Origin: a virus | DNA length: 54,905 bases | Reading direction: 5' to 3' (one strand) | IMG/VR virus record: IMGVR_UViG_3300046517_000974 | Coordinates: 1 to 54,905 of that record | Part shown: piece after piece, positions 30,760 through 37,855 of the stretch | Layout: each line of letters begins with the position of its first letter | Numbering within the stretch: position 1 is the stretch's first letter | Made by a program: the position numbers and the translations under genes | The notes under the pieces: model-generated | Told to the model about the DNA's origin: nothing | Seen by the model: the letters and a program-made list of their open reading frames with translations, nothing else | Databases searched by the model: none

Positions 30760-31655
30760 GCACAGCAGCGGCACAGATCGTAGGCTCGAGCGGAGGCGGT
30801 CAATCGACCGGAGGTGGTGGCCAATCCACCGGCGGAGCAGCAGCCCCGTCCTGGGGTGATGACTGGCGGGTCAGGATGGCCGCCGGATCCACAGACCTCG
30901 AGAAGGACACCGCGCAACTCGCCCGGTATGAGTCTCCGGAGCAGATCTGGAAGAAGACCCGCGAGCTCGAGCGCAAGATGTCGAGCGGGGAATACCGCTC
31001 CCAGCTGCCGAAAGACGCTCGCCCCGACGAGGTGGCGAAGTGGCGGGTCGAGAACAACATCCCGCTCAAGGCCGAGGACTACAAGATCAACATGCCCGCA
31101 GGGCAGAAGCCGCCGGCCGAGGACGACGCCTTCCTTAAGGGGTTCCTGAAGACCGCGCACGATTCGCACTACACCCAGCCCCAGGTCGACAGCGCGATCA
31201 ACTCCTTCTACGCCGAGGTCGATCGGCAGCGCCAGGTGATCGGCGAGCAGGAGAAGGTCTCTACCGAGAAGTGCGAAGACGCGCTCAGGCTCGCCTGGGG
31301 CAACGACTACCGGCCGAACAAGGCGATGGAAGAAGCCCTTCTCGCGCGCGCGCCGGCGGGGTTTCGGGATCGGTTCTTCAACGGCTATCTCGCCGACGGG
31401 ACGAAGATCTCAGCGTCTCCTGAAGCCCACAAATGGCTCGTGCAGATGGAACGGGAGATCAACCCGGCCGCCACGGTGCTTCCGGCCTCCGGACCCGCCG
31501 CGGGGCAGAACCTCGAGACCGAGCTCGCCGGCCTGAAGAAGATGATGGGGGACGACAACAGCGCCTACTGGAAGGGCCCGGATGCTTCGAAGAACCAGGC
31601 GCGCTACCGCGCACTCGTCGATGCCGAAGGGAAGATGAAGGCGAAGGCGGCTTAG
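30756..31655 (+). CDS. scaffolding protein
   Basis: 299 residues, ATGA overlap. A disordered Gly/Ser/Gln N-terminus (SGGGQSTGGGGQSTGG), then highly charged helices rich in Lys/Glu (WKKTRELERKMSSGEYRSQLPKDARPDE), no Cys-based fold, and a C-terminal segment ending GKMKAKAA. Size, charge and position directly before the capsid gene fit a scaffold; sequence alone does not prove it. Confidence 0.75.
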   Translation: MSTAAAQIVGSSGGGQSTGGGGQSTGGAAAPSWGDDWRVRMAAGSTDLEKDTAQLARYESPEQIWKKTRELERKMSSGEYRSQLPKDARPDEVAKWRVENNIPLKAEDYKINMPAGQKPPAEDDAFLKGFLKTAHDSHYTQPQVDSAINSFYAEVDRQRQVIGEQEKVSTEKCEDALRLAWGNDYRPNKAMEEALLARAPAGFRDRFFNGYLADGTKISASPEAHKWLVQMEREINPAATVLPASGPAAGQNLETELAGLKKMMGDDNSAYWKGPDASKNQARYRALVDAEGKMKAKAA

Positions 31656-31664
31656 AATTTCGGG

Positions 31665-31739
31665 AGCAGGGTAGAGCAGCGGCAGCTTGTCGGCTCCATA
31701 GGCCGAAGGTCGGGGGTTCGAATCCCTCCCCTGCAACCA
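31665..31739 (+). tRNA. tRNA-Met (anticodon CAT)
   Basis: Cloverleaf folds by eye. Acceptor arms AGCAGGG and CCCTGCA pair six of seven (A1-A72 mismatch). D stem GAGC/GCTT with loop AGCGGCA. Anticodon stem TCGGC/GCCGA with 7-base loop TCCATAG (CAT at 34-36). 5-base variable loop. T stem GGGGG/CCCTC with loop TTCGAAT. Discriminator A and an encoded CCA (31737-31739). C instead of T at position 33 is unusual. Elongator Met, initiator-like, or CAT-reading Ile2 cannot be decided here. It sits between scaffold and capsid genes. Confidence 0.88.
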
Positions 31740-31945
31740 CCCGATTTGACAGCAGCGGAATAGGAGTGCCTAATCCGCGCACTGAGGGCACCCTGCGGCA
31801 CAAGCAGCCCCTCGGGCGGACAAGGGCACCGAAGCGAGGCCCCATCCGCTGGCCGCCGGCCCCCGAGAGGGACACCCCGGCCAACAGCATGATGGACACC
31901 CCGAGCGAAGGGTCGACAACTCGACTTTTGCGAAAGGAACCCATC
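31740..31945 (+). other. capsid leader, longest gene-free stretch
   Basis: 206 bases with no convincing gene. It holds the promoter at 31746, then GC-rich leader sequence with the word GACACCCC twice (about 31871 and 31895), a short GTCGA/TCGAC dyad (about 31912-31925) followed by TTTTG, and GAAAGGAA as the capsid ribosome site. Confidence 0.55.
31746..31774 (+). promoter_or_regulatory. promoter for capsid gene
   Basis: TTGACA (31746-31751, perfect), 17-bp spacer, CCTAAT (31769-31774, four of six). Starts six bases after the tRNA CCA end. Predicted transcription start about 31781 gives a leader of about 165 bases before the capsid ATG. A private promoter suits the most abundant virion protein. 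Confidence 0.68.
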
Positions 31946-32962
31946 ATGGGACGCCTCAAGAATTTCTTCACCCCGACCTACCAGCGGGACCTCGGCATGT
32001 CGGCAACGCCGATCGAGCTCCTCGCCTGGAAGATCTTCGGGCCGATCGTCAAGTGGCTGCTCGCGCCCTTCGGCGCCGGCGCCGGCCTCTCGAGCGTGGC
32101 GTCGATGGTCGACACCGCGTATCAGACGCAGTACAGGGACGAGTACATCGCCAAGTTCGAAGCGAAGCAGACCCTGCTCAGGGAAACGGTTACCACCGAA
32201 GCGGTGATGAAGGGGCAGCAGGCCGTGTTCCTCGTCGCAGGCTCCGGCGGTGAGACCGCGAAGACCCGCGGCGCGAACGGATTGATCCCGGCGCGCAACG
32301 ACGACAACACCCAGAACACCGTGATCCTGCAGGAATGGCACGACCTGGTGAGGAAGACCGGGTTCAACATCTTCGCCTCGCAGGGCAACCAGCGCCAGAT
32401 CATGCAGTCGACGTCGATGATGGTGATGAACCGCAAGATCGACGACCAGGTGATCACGGTGCTGAACACCGGCACGGTGACGGTCGGAGCGGCTTCCGCC
32501 ACGCCGACGGTGAGCCTCTTCCAGAACGCGCGCGTGAAGCTTTCCAACGCGAGCGTTCCCTGGGATTCGAACATCACCTTCTGCTGCCAGCCCTCCTTCC
32601 TCGCGTTCCTCGAGCAGGCGCCGGAGTTCTCCAACGCCGACTACGTGAACGTGAAGCCCTTCGGCGGCGCCGAGGGCGAGTCCGCCAACTGGCGCGACAA
32701 GCCGATGGCGTATCGCTGGAGGAACTGCCTGATCGTCGAGCACCCGAACCTTCCGGGCAAGGCGACGGCGTCGGAGAAGTCGTTCCTGTACCACAAGACG
32801 GCCGTGGGACACGCCGCGAGCACCGACTTCATCGCCACCGACGTGGGCTACAACGGCGAGCAGGACTACACCTACGCGCGCACCTCGGCCTTCATGAGCG
32901 CCCTTCTCCTGCAGAATGCGGGAATCGTGGTTCTCACGACCGACGGCACGGTCTACGGCTAA
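31946..32962 (+). CDS. major capsid protein
   Basis: 338 residues from ATG 31946 (GAAAGGAA upstream); the frame is open far upstream but that overlaps the scaffold gene and tRNA. N-terminal part with hydrophobic ELLAWKIFGPIVKWLLAPFGAGAGL, then a coat-like alpha/beta body: SMVDTAYQTQYRDEYIAKFEAKQTLLRETVTTEAVMKGQQAVFLVAGSG, WHDLVRKTGFNIFASQGNQRQIMQS, and a late segment GYNGEQDYTYARTSAFMSALLLQNAGIVVLTTDGTVYG. Position after the scaffold and before decoration/tail genes supports the assignment. Confidence 0.88.
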   Translation: MGRLKNFFTPTYQRDLGMSATPIELLAWKIFGPIVKWLLAPFGAGAGLSSVASMVDTAYQTQYRDEYIAKFEAKQTLLRETVTTEAVMKGQQAVFLVAGSGGETAKTRGANGLIPARNDDNTQNTVILQEWHDLVRKTGFNIFASQGNQRQIMQSTSMMVMNRKIDDQVITVLNTGTVTVGAASATPTVSLFQNARVKLSNASVPWDSNITFCCQPSFLAFLEQAPEFSNADYVNVKPFGGAEGESANWRDKPMAYRWRNCLIVEHPNLPGKATASEKSFLYHKTAVGHAASTDFIATDVGYNGEQDYTYARTSAFMSALLLQNAGIVVLTTDGTVYG

Positions 32963-32974
32963 GGAGAAATAGAC

Positions 32975-33307
32975 ATGGCCTATAAAGGAAGCACCGAACT
33001 TTCGAGCATCGCCAACCCGCCCCGCTGCATCACCGCGGGGATGTGGGGAATCCGCAGCACCACGGTCCTGCCCTCCTCGGTCGGGGGTCAAAACCTGTGG
33101 CTCTACAACACGACCGAGTCCTGCACGGACGCCGTCACGGCGAACTTCTTCCTGGATGCCTTCTACATCGGCATGCGCCAGGGCGACATCGTGATGGGCG
33201 CCTTTACCACCGGATCCTCGGTGAGCTGGTACGCCGGCATCATGGGCGCGGTCACGACCAACGGAGGTGCTTTCGCCTCCTCGGGCGCGCAGGTCCGCTC
33301 GCTGTAA
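32975..33307 (+). CDS. head decoration-like protein
   Basis: 110 residues, 12 bases after the capsid gene, with AAGGAG upstream. Beta-rich (GMWGIRSTTVLPSSVGGQNLWLYNTT, GSSVSWYAGIMGAVTT). Small protein right after the coat gene, as for decoration or cement proteins. Assigned by position. Confidence 0.65.
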   Translation: MAYKGSTELSSIANPPRCITAGMWGIRSTTVLPSSVGGQNLWLYNTTESCTDAVTANFFLDAFYIGMRQGDIVMGAFTTGSSVSWYAGIMGAVTTNGGAFASSGAQVRSL

Positions 33308-33315
33308 GCGAATAA

Positions 33316-33337
33316 GGCGAGGCCTTCGGGCCTCGCC
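33316..33337 (+). terminator. strong hairpin with TTCG loop after head genes
   Basis: Perfect 9-bp stem GGCGAGGCC/GGCCTCGCC closed by TTCG, nine bases after the decoration gene stop. No T-run follows, so it may be a partial terminator, an RNase block that stabilises the capsid transcript, or both. Very stable UUCG-type loop. Confidence 0.68.
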
Positions 33338-33373
33338 GGCTTCACCCCGATCAACGACGAGGAGAGGGCACCG

Positions 33374-33862
33374 ATGGAAAAAGACACCGAGAAGCAGATC
33401 CTGCAACTCGCTCCAGGGCAGTTGGAACTCCTGGACTACATGAGCTCGCGCTTCGATGTGCGCGTCCCGCTGGGGGTAACCCCGGAGAACCTGCTCGATC
33501 CGGCCTTCTGGGCGCACCACGGCGTGAAGCTGAAGCCCTTCGACGAGATCCGCGCGCGCTGCGACGACGGCACCTGGGTCGCCTACTACATCGTGCTCGA
33601 CTGCTCGAGGACCTGGGCGAGAGTCCAGCTCCTCACCAAGTACTCGCTCACCACCTCCGACGTTTCCTCGAGCCAGGCATCGGTCGAGGAATTCAAGGCG
33701 AAGCACAAGATCGTCCACCGCGGCCCGCACGGCTGGTCGGTGGTCAGGGAAATCGATAAGGCCGTGCTCGCGCAGGGGATGGCCGTGAAAGACGAGGCCG
33801 GCACCTGGCTCGACAAGCACGCGCGCGACGCCGTGGGCGTCCCTGCGCCGAGCGCCGGCTGA
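33374..33862 (+). CDS. unknown protein between capsid and tail genes
   Basis: 162 residues with GAGGAGAG upstream. Opens TEKQILQLAPGQLELLDYMSSRFDVRVPLGVTPENLLDPAFWAHHGVKLKPFDEI, a small-protein pattern found in podovirus head-tail regions. Ala/Lys-rich C-terminal helix. Role unknown, perhaps head completion. Confidence 0.7.
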   Translation: MEKDTEKQILQLAPGQLELLDYMSSRFDVRVPLGVTPENLLDPAFWAHHGVKLKPFDEIRARCDDGTWVAYYIVLDCSRTWARVQLLTKYSLTTSDVSSSQASVEEFKAKHKIVHRGPHGWSVVREIDKAVLAQGMAVKDEAGTWLDKHARDAVGVPAPSAG

Positions 33863-33879
33863 CCCGGTAAGGGGCGGCC

Positions 33880-34530
33880 GTGTCCACCGACCGTCTGAAG
33901 ATCTACAACGGGGCGCTGCTCATCTGCGATGAGCGGCAACTCGCCACGCTCACCGAAAACCGCGAGCCGAGGTTCCTCCTCGACTTGGTCTGGAACGACG
34001 ACGGAGTCAAGGCCTGCCTCGAGATGGCGCAGTGGCACTTCGCCATGCGGGCCTCACGCTTGGACTACGAGCCATCAATCACTCCGGACTGGGGATTCAC
34101 CAGAGTCTTCACGAAGCCCACCGACTGGGTGAATACGAGCGGAGTTTTTCAGGACGAGTTCATGAATACGCCGCTCGTTCGCTACGCGGACGAGATTGGC
34201 TATTGGTTCTGCGACCTCGACCAGATTTTCGTCAAGTACGTTTCGAACGATTCGACCTACGGCATGAATCTCTCGCGCTGGCCGGTGAGTTTCACGGACT
34301 ACGTTAAGGCCTACTTCGCAGAGCGGATCATCCGCAGGCTCCCCGGGGGGAAAGACAAGACCGAGGACGTCGAGAAAGTGCTGCAGAAAAACCTACTGAC
34401 CGCGAAGAACAAGGCGGCGATGAGCCAGCCTGTGACCTTCCCGTCGCGCGGTACGTGGGTTCAGGCACGTCTCGCCGGATCGCGTTTGGGACAATTCGAC
34501 GGCGGGAACCCCAACCGGCTGATCGGATAG
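33880..34530 (+). CDS. tail tubular protein A-like
   Basis: 216 residues from GTG 33880. Resembles T7 gp11-type gatekeepers: the start DRLKIYNGALLICDERQLATLTENREPRFLLDLVWNDDGVKACLEMAQWHFAMRAS, then FTRVFTKPTDWV, YADEIGYWFCDLDQIFVKYVSNDS, and a C-terminal helix (VLQKNLLTAKNKAAMSQP). The gatekeeper ring sits below the portal and links head to tail. The tail tubular B gene follows. Confidence 0.87.
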   Translation: MSTDRLKIYNGALLICDERQLATLTENREPRFLLDLVWNDDGVKACLEMAQWHFAMRASRLDYEPSITPDWGFTRVFTKPTDWVNTSGVFQDEFMNTPLVRYADEIGYWFCDLDQIFVKYVSNDSTYGMNLSRWPVSFTDYVKAYFAERIIRRLPGGKDKTEDVEKVLQKNLLTAKNKAAMSQPVTFPSRGTWVQARLAGSRLGQFDGGNPNRLIG

Positions 34531-34533
34531 CCG

Positions 34534-37239
34534 GTGCTCACCAAGGTATCAAAGCTCGCCTTCAACCGAGGGCTCGTCTCGCGCCTTGGTGTAGCTCGAG
34601 CGGACATCAAAAGACTCGCCCTTGCCTCCGAGATCCAGGTGAACTGGACCTCGAGGACCCTGGGCAGCATGATGATCAGGCCAGGCCTCGAGTACCTGGG
34701 GTCTTCGCAGTCGAACGCAAAAGCGAAGCACATCCCGTTCGTCTTCTCGCTCGAGGACAAGGCCTTGATCGAGCTCACCGACCTCACCATGCGGGTCTGG
34801 ATTCGGGATGCGCTGGTCACCAGAGTCGCAGTGACCACCACGGTGCTGAACGGCGACTTCACCACCGATCTCACGAGTTGGACGGACAACGACGAAGCGG
34901 GAGGAGTTTCAGCCTGGGTCGGCGGGTTCATGGGATTGACCGGGAGCGGATCAGCGGCGGCGATCAGGGACCAACAAGTTCCAATACTTCTCGTCGATAG
35001 TGGTCTCGAGCACGCGCTGCACATCGTCATCCAGAGGGGTCCGGTGATGTTGCGCGTTGGCTCTACCTTGGGAGATGACGACTACATCTCGGAGACGGAG
35101 TTGCAGACCGGAGTCCATTCCCTCGCGTTCACGCCGATCGGCGGGAGCGCTTTCATCAGGTTCTTCTCAAGGCTCGCGCGCATCGTCCTTGTCGACTCCT
35201 GCAACATCGAAGCGGCAGGGCCGATGATGATCGCGGCGCCGTGGATCGAGGCGGATCTAGATTTCGTGCGCTACGACCCATCCGGAGACGTGATCTTCGT
35301 CGCCTGCGATGGATTGCAGCAGCGAAGAATAGAGAGACGGGCTTCAAGGTCCTGGTCGGTGGTCAGGTACTACTCGAATGACGGTCCATACCTCACCGAG
35401 AACATCGGCCCGATCACCATGACCGCCGGGGCGTTGACGGGAAACACGCAACTCATCGCCAGTTCCGCCTATTTCACCGCCTTGAACGTCGGGTCTATTT
35501 TCAAGGTGAGCTCGGACGGTCAGGCAGTCACCGTCTCGGTCGCCGCGGCGAACGTCTTCAGCAATGCGATCAGGGTGGAAGGGGTAGGAAACCAGAGGAC
35601 CTTTACGATCGGTATCTCTGGCCTCACGGCGAGCGGCAGCACGATCACGCTGCAGCGGTCTCTTTCCAGTGCTACAGGCCCGTGGACCGATCTCGTGAAC
35701 TACGTGGCCGACACCGTGACCACTTTCGCTGACGGCTTGGACAACCAGATCGCCTGGTACCGCATCGGCTGCAAAGTGGGTAACTACGGTGCGGGGACAC
35801 AGGTATGTCAATTGACATACACCGTCGGGTCCATCACCGGGGTTTGCCGGGTCACCGCTTTCACTTCCTCGGTGAACGTCGACGTCGAGGTGATCACGGA
35901 CTTCGGTGGGACGACCGCGGTGCTCAACTGGGCCGAGGGCCGGTGGTCAGATCGAAGGGGCTGGCCGACCTCAACAGCTTTCCACGAGGGAAGACTTGGC
36001 TGGGCAGGACGAGATCGGTCTCAACTTTCGGTCTCGGATGCGTTCGACAGCTTCGACCCGGAAACCGAGGGAGATTCAGGGCCTCTCGATCGGTCGATCG
36101 GTTCAGGACCCGTCGACAACATCAACTGGATGCTCTCGCTCCAACGATTGATCCTCGGCGCGGAGATGGCGGAATTTTCGGTCAAGTCTTCAAGCCTGGA
36201 CGAGACCCTGACCCCGACCAACGTCAGCATCAAGAGCTCGAGCACCCAAGGGTCTGCCGCAGTGCAGGCGATGAAGATCGACCAGCACGGAGTCTTCGTG
36301 CAACGCGGTGGAACGAGGGTCTTCGAACTTGCCCTCGGAGGGAACGGAGTCGACTACGACGCGAGCCAACTCTCCGCCCTCGTGCCGGAGATTGGACAAC
36401 CCGGGATCGTTCGCATGGCCGTTCAACGTCAACCGGATACCAGGATCCACTTCGTGCGCTCGGACGGAACGGTAGCGATCCTCGTCTACGACAAACTGGA
36501 GCAGGTCACTTGCTGGTTCGAAGTCGAGACCGACGGCGAGATCGAGGACGTGGCGGTTCTTCCTGGTGACGAGGGCGACGAGGAAGACTTCGTCTACTAC
36601 AGCGTGAAGCGGGTGATCAATGGAGCCACGGTCAGGTACCTCGAGACCTGGGCGTTCGAATCAGAAGCAAGAGGCGGGCAGTTGAACCTCCTCGCCGATG
36701 CGTTCATCGACTACACCGTTTCTCCTGCGCAAACGGTTTTCGCCGCCGGGCATCTTCAGGGAGAAAACGTCTGCGTCTGGGCCGACGGGAAGGACGTTGG
36801 AACGGCAGCCGATGGAAGCCAGAGCTACACCGTCGACGGGTCTGGAAACGTGACCCTCACCACCGCAGCATTGAACGTGGTGATCGGTCTTGCCTACAGC
36901 GCCTCGTGGAAAGCAGCCAGGTTGGTCGAACTTCAGGAACAGCCCAACGGCAACATGCTCGATTTCCAGCAGATCAAAGCGTTGGGATTGATCCTCGCTG
37001 ACGTGCATGCGAAGGGCTTGAAGTACGGAGATAGTCTCGTCGAAGCGGACATGAGAGACCTGCCGGAGATCGAATCCGATGGTCCTGTGTCCGCCGATGC
37101 GGTGAGGACGGAGTACTCGACCGACATGCTCGCATTTCCCGGGCAGTGGTCGGTCGACGAAAGACTGTGTTTGCTTGCGAAGGCCCCGAGACCGTGTACC
37201 GTGCTCGCTGCCCTAGCGGAGGTCGAGAGCCATGGCTGA
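34534..37239 (+). CDS. tail tubular protein B-like
   Basis: 901 residues from GTG 34534. N-terminal FNRGLVSRLGVARADIKRLALASEIQVNWTSRTLGSMMIRPGLEYLG is typical of gp12-type nozzle proteins, then long beta-rich domains, with WTDLVNYVADTVTTFADGLDN, SIKSSSTQGSAAVQAMKIDQHGVFVQRGGTRVFEL and VYDKLEQVTCWFEVETDGEIEDVAVLPGDEGDEEDFVYYSVKR. Forms the tail nozzle of podoviruses. Similar in size to T7 gp12 (about 794 residues), with extra insert. Confidence 0.87.
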   Translation: MLTKVSKLAFNRGLVSRLGVARADIKRLALASEIQVNWTSRTLGSMMIRPGLEYLGSSQSNAKAKHIPFVFSLEDKALIELTDLTMRVWIRDALVTRVAVTTTVLNGDFTTDLTSWTDNDEAGGVSAWVGGFMGLTGSGSAAAIRDQQVPILLVDSGLEHALHIVIQRGPVMLRVGSTLGDDDYISETELQTGVHSLAFTPIGGSAFIRFFSRLARIVLVDSCNIEAAGPMMIAAPWIEADLDFVRYDPSGDVIFVACDGLQQRRIERRASRSWSVVRYYSNDGPYLTENIGPITMTAGALTGNTQLIASSAYFTALNVGSIFKVSSDGQAVTVSVAAANVFSNAIRVEGVGNQRTFTIGISGLTASGSTITLQRSLSSATGPWTDLVNYVADTVTTFADGLDNQIAWYRIGCKVGNYGAGTQVCQLTYTVGSITGVCRVTAFTSSVNVDVEVITDFGGTTAVLNWAEGRWSDRRGWPTSTAFHEGRLGWAGRDRSQLSVSDAFDSFDPETEGDSGPLDRSIGSGPVDNINWMLSLQRLILGAEMAEFSVKSSSLDETLTPTNVSIKSSSTQGSAAVQAMKIDQHGVFVQRGGTRVFELALGGNGVDYDASQLSALVPEIGQPGIVRMAVQRQPDTRIHFVRSDGTVAILVYDKLEQVTCWFEVETDGEIEDVAVLPGDEGDEEDFVYYSVKRVINGATVRYLETWAFESEARGGQLNLLADAFIDYTVSPAQTVFAAGHLQGENVCVWADGKDVGTAADGSQSYTVDGSGNVTLTTAALNVVIGLAYSASWKAARLVELQEQPNGNMLDFQQIKALGLILADVHAKGLKYGDSLVEADMRDLPEIESDGPVSADAVRTEYSTDMLAFPGQWSVDERLCLLAKAPRPCTVLAALAEVESHG

Positions 37240-37855
37240 ATACGATACCTTTCCAACCTACTCTTCGCCGCCGGCCGCGACGAACACCAACGCGGGCTGG
37301 CTCGGTGGAATTTCAGGCCTCATGCAGTTCATGGGCAGCATGTGGCAGGGGAAGGCTGCAGCCGCCGAAGCGAAACGACAAAAGGAATCCTCGGACTTCT
37401 CTGCGTGGCAGGCCGAAGAGCAGGCTGGTCTCGCCATCGCTTCAGCCCAGAGGAAAGCTTTCGAGGAGCAACGCCTCGGCAGACTTGCGTCTTCGAAGAT
37501 CCTCTCGATCGCCGCGGCGAGCGGCGGTGGGGCTTCGGACCCGACGATCGTGCATCTCATCGCCGCGCAGACCGCCATTTCAGGCTACCGCGCGAACGTC
37601 GCGGTATTCGAGGGTGATTCGAAAGCGCGGCAGCTGATGATGGAAGCCGGAGCGCAAAGGATCGCCGGCGCCCAAGCGACGGAAATCGGGGCCGAACGAA
37701 AGGCTGGCTACGAGCTCGCCGGCGAGGGAGCCCTGGCGAAGGGCGCGATGAGCCTTTACGCGAAGTACGGCTTTGACGGTTTCAGTCGCGGTGACAATGC
37801 CCTCATTTCCGATTACCGCTCAAGCAATCCTGGCGTGAATCCGAGGTTCAGGTAA
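37232..37855 (+). CDS. internal virion protein, small
   Basis: 207 residues overlapping the tail gene by eight bases. A hydrophobic start (GWLGGISGLMQFMGSMW), then Ala/Gln-rich helices (AAAEAKRQKESSDFSAWQAEEQAGLAIASAQRKAFEEQRLGR) with IAAASGGGASDPTIVHLIAA, a motif frequent in podovirus internal proteins. Likely ejected or core protein. Confidence 0.75.
   Translation: MAEYDTFPTYSSPPAATNTNAGWLGGISGLMQFMGSMWQGKAAAAEAKRQKESSDFSAWQAEEQAGLAIASAQRKAFEEQRLGRLASSKILSIAAASGGGASDPTIVHLIAAQTAISGYRANVAVFEGDSKARQLMMEAGAQRIAGAQATEIGAERKAGYELAGEGALAKGAMSLYAKYGFDGFSRGDNALISDYRSSNPGVNPRFR

Noticed and set aside
31410-31736. Minus-strand frame starting MQGRDSNPRPSAYG
   Set aside because: This peptide is the well-known false translation of the complement of a tRNA T arm; it helped locate the tRNA instead.
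31652-33820. 722-residue open frame on the minus strand across tRNA, capsid and next genes
   Set aside because: Runs antisense through well-supported structural genes and a tRNA; composition of a shadow frame.
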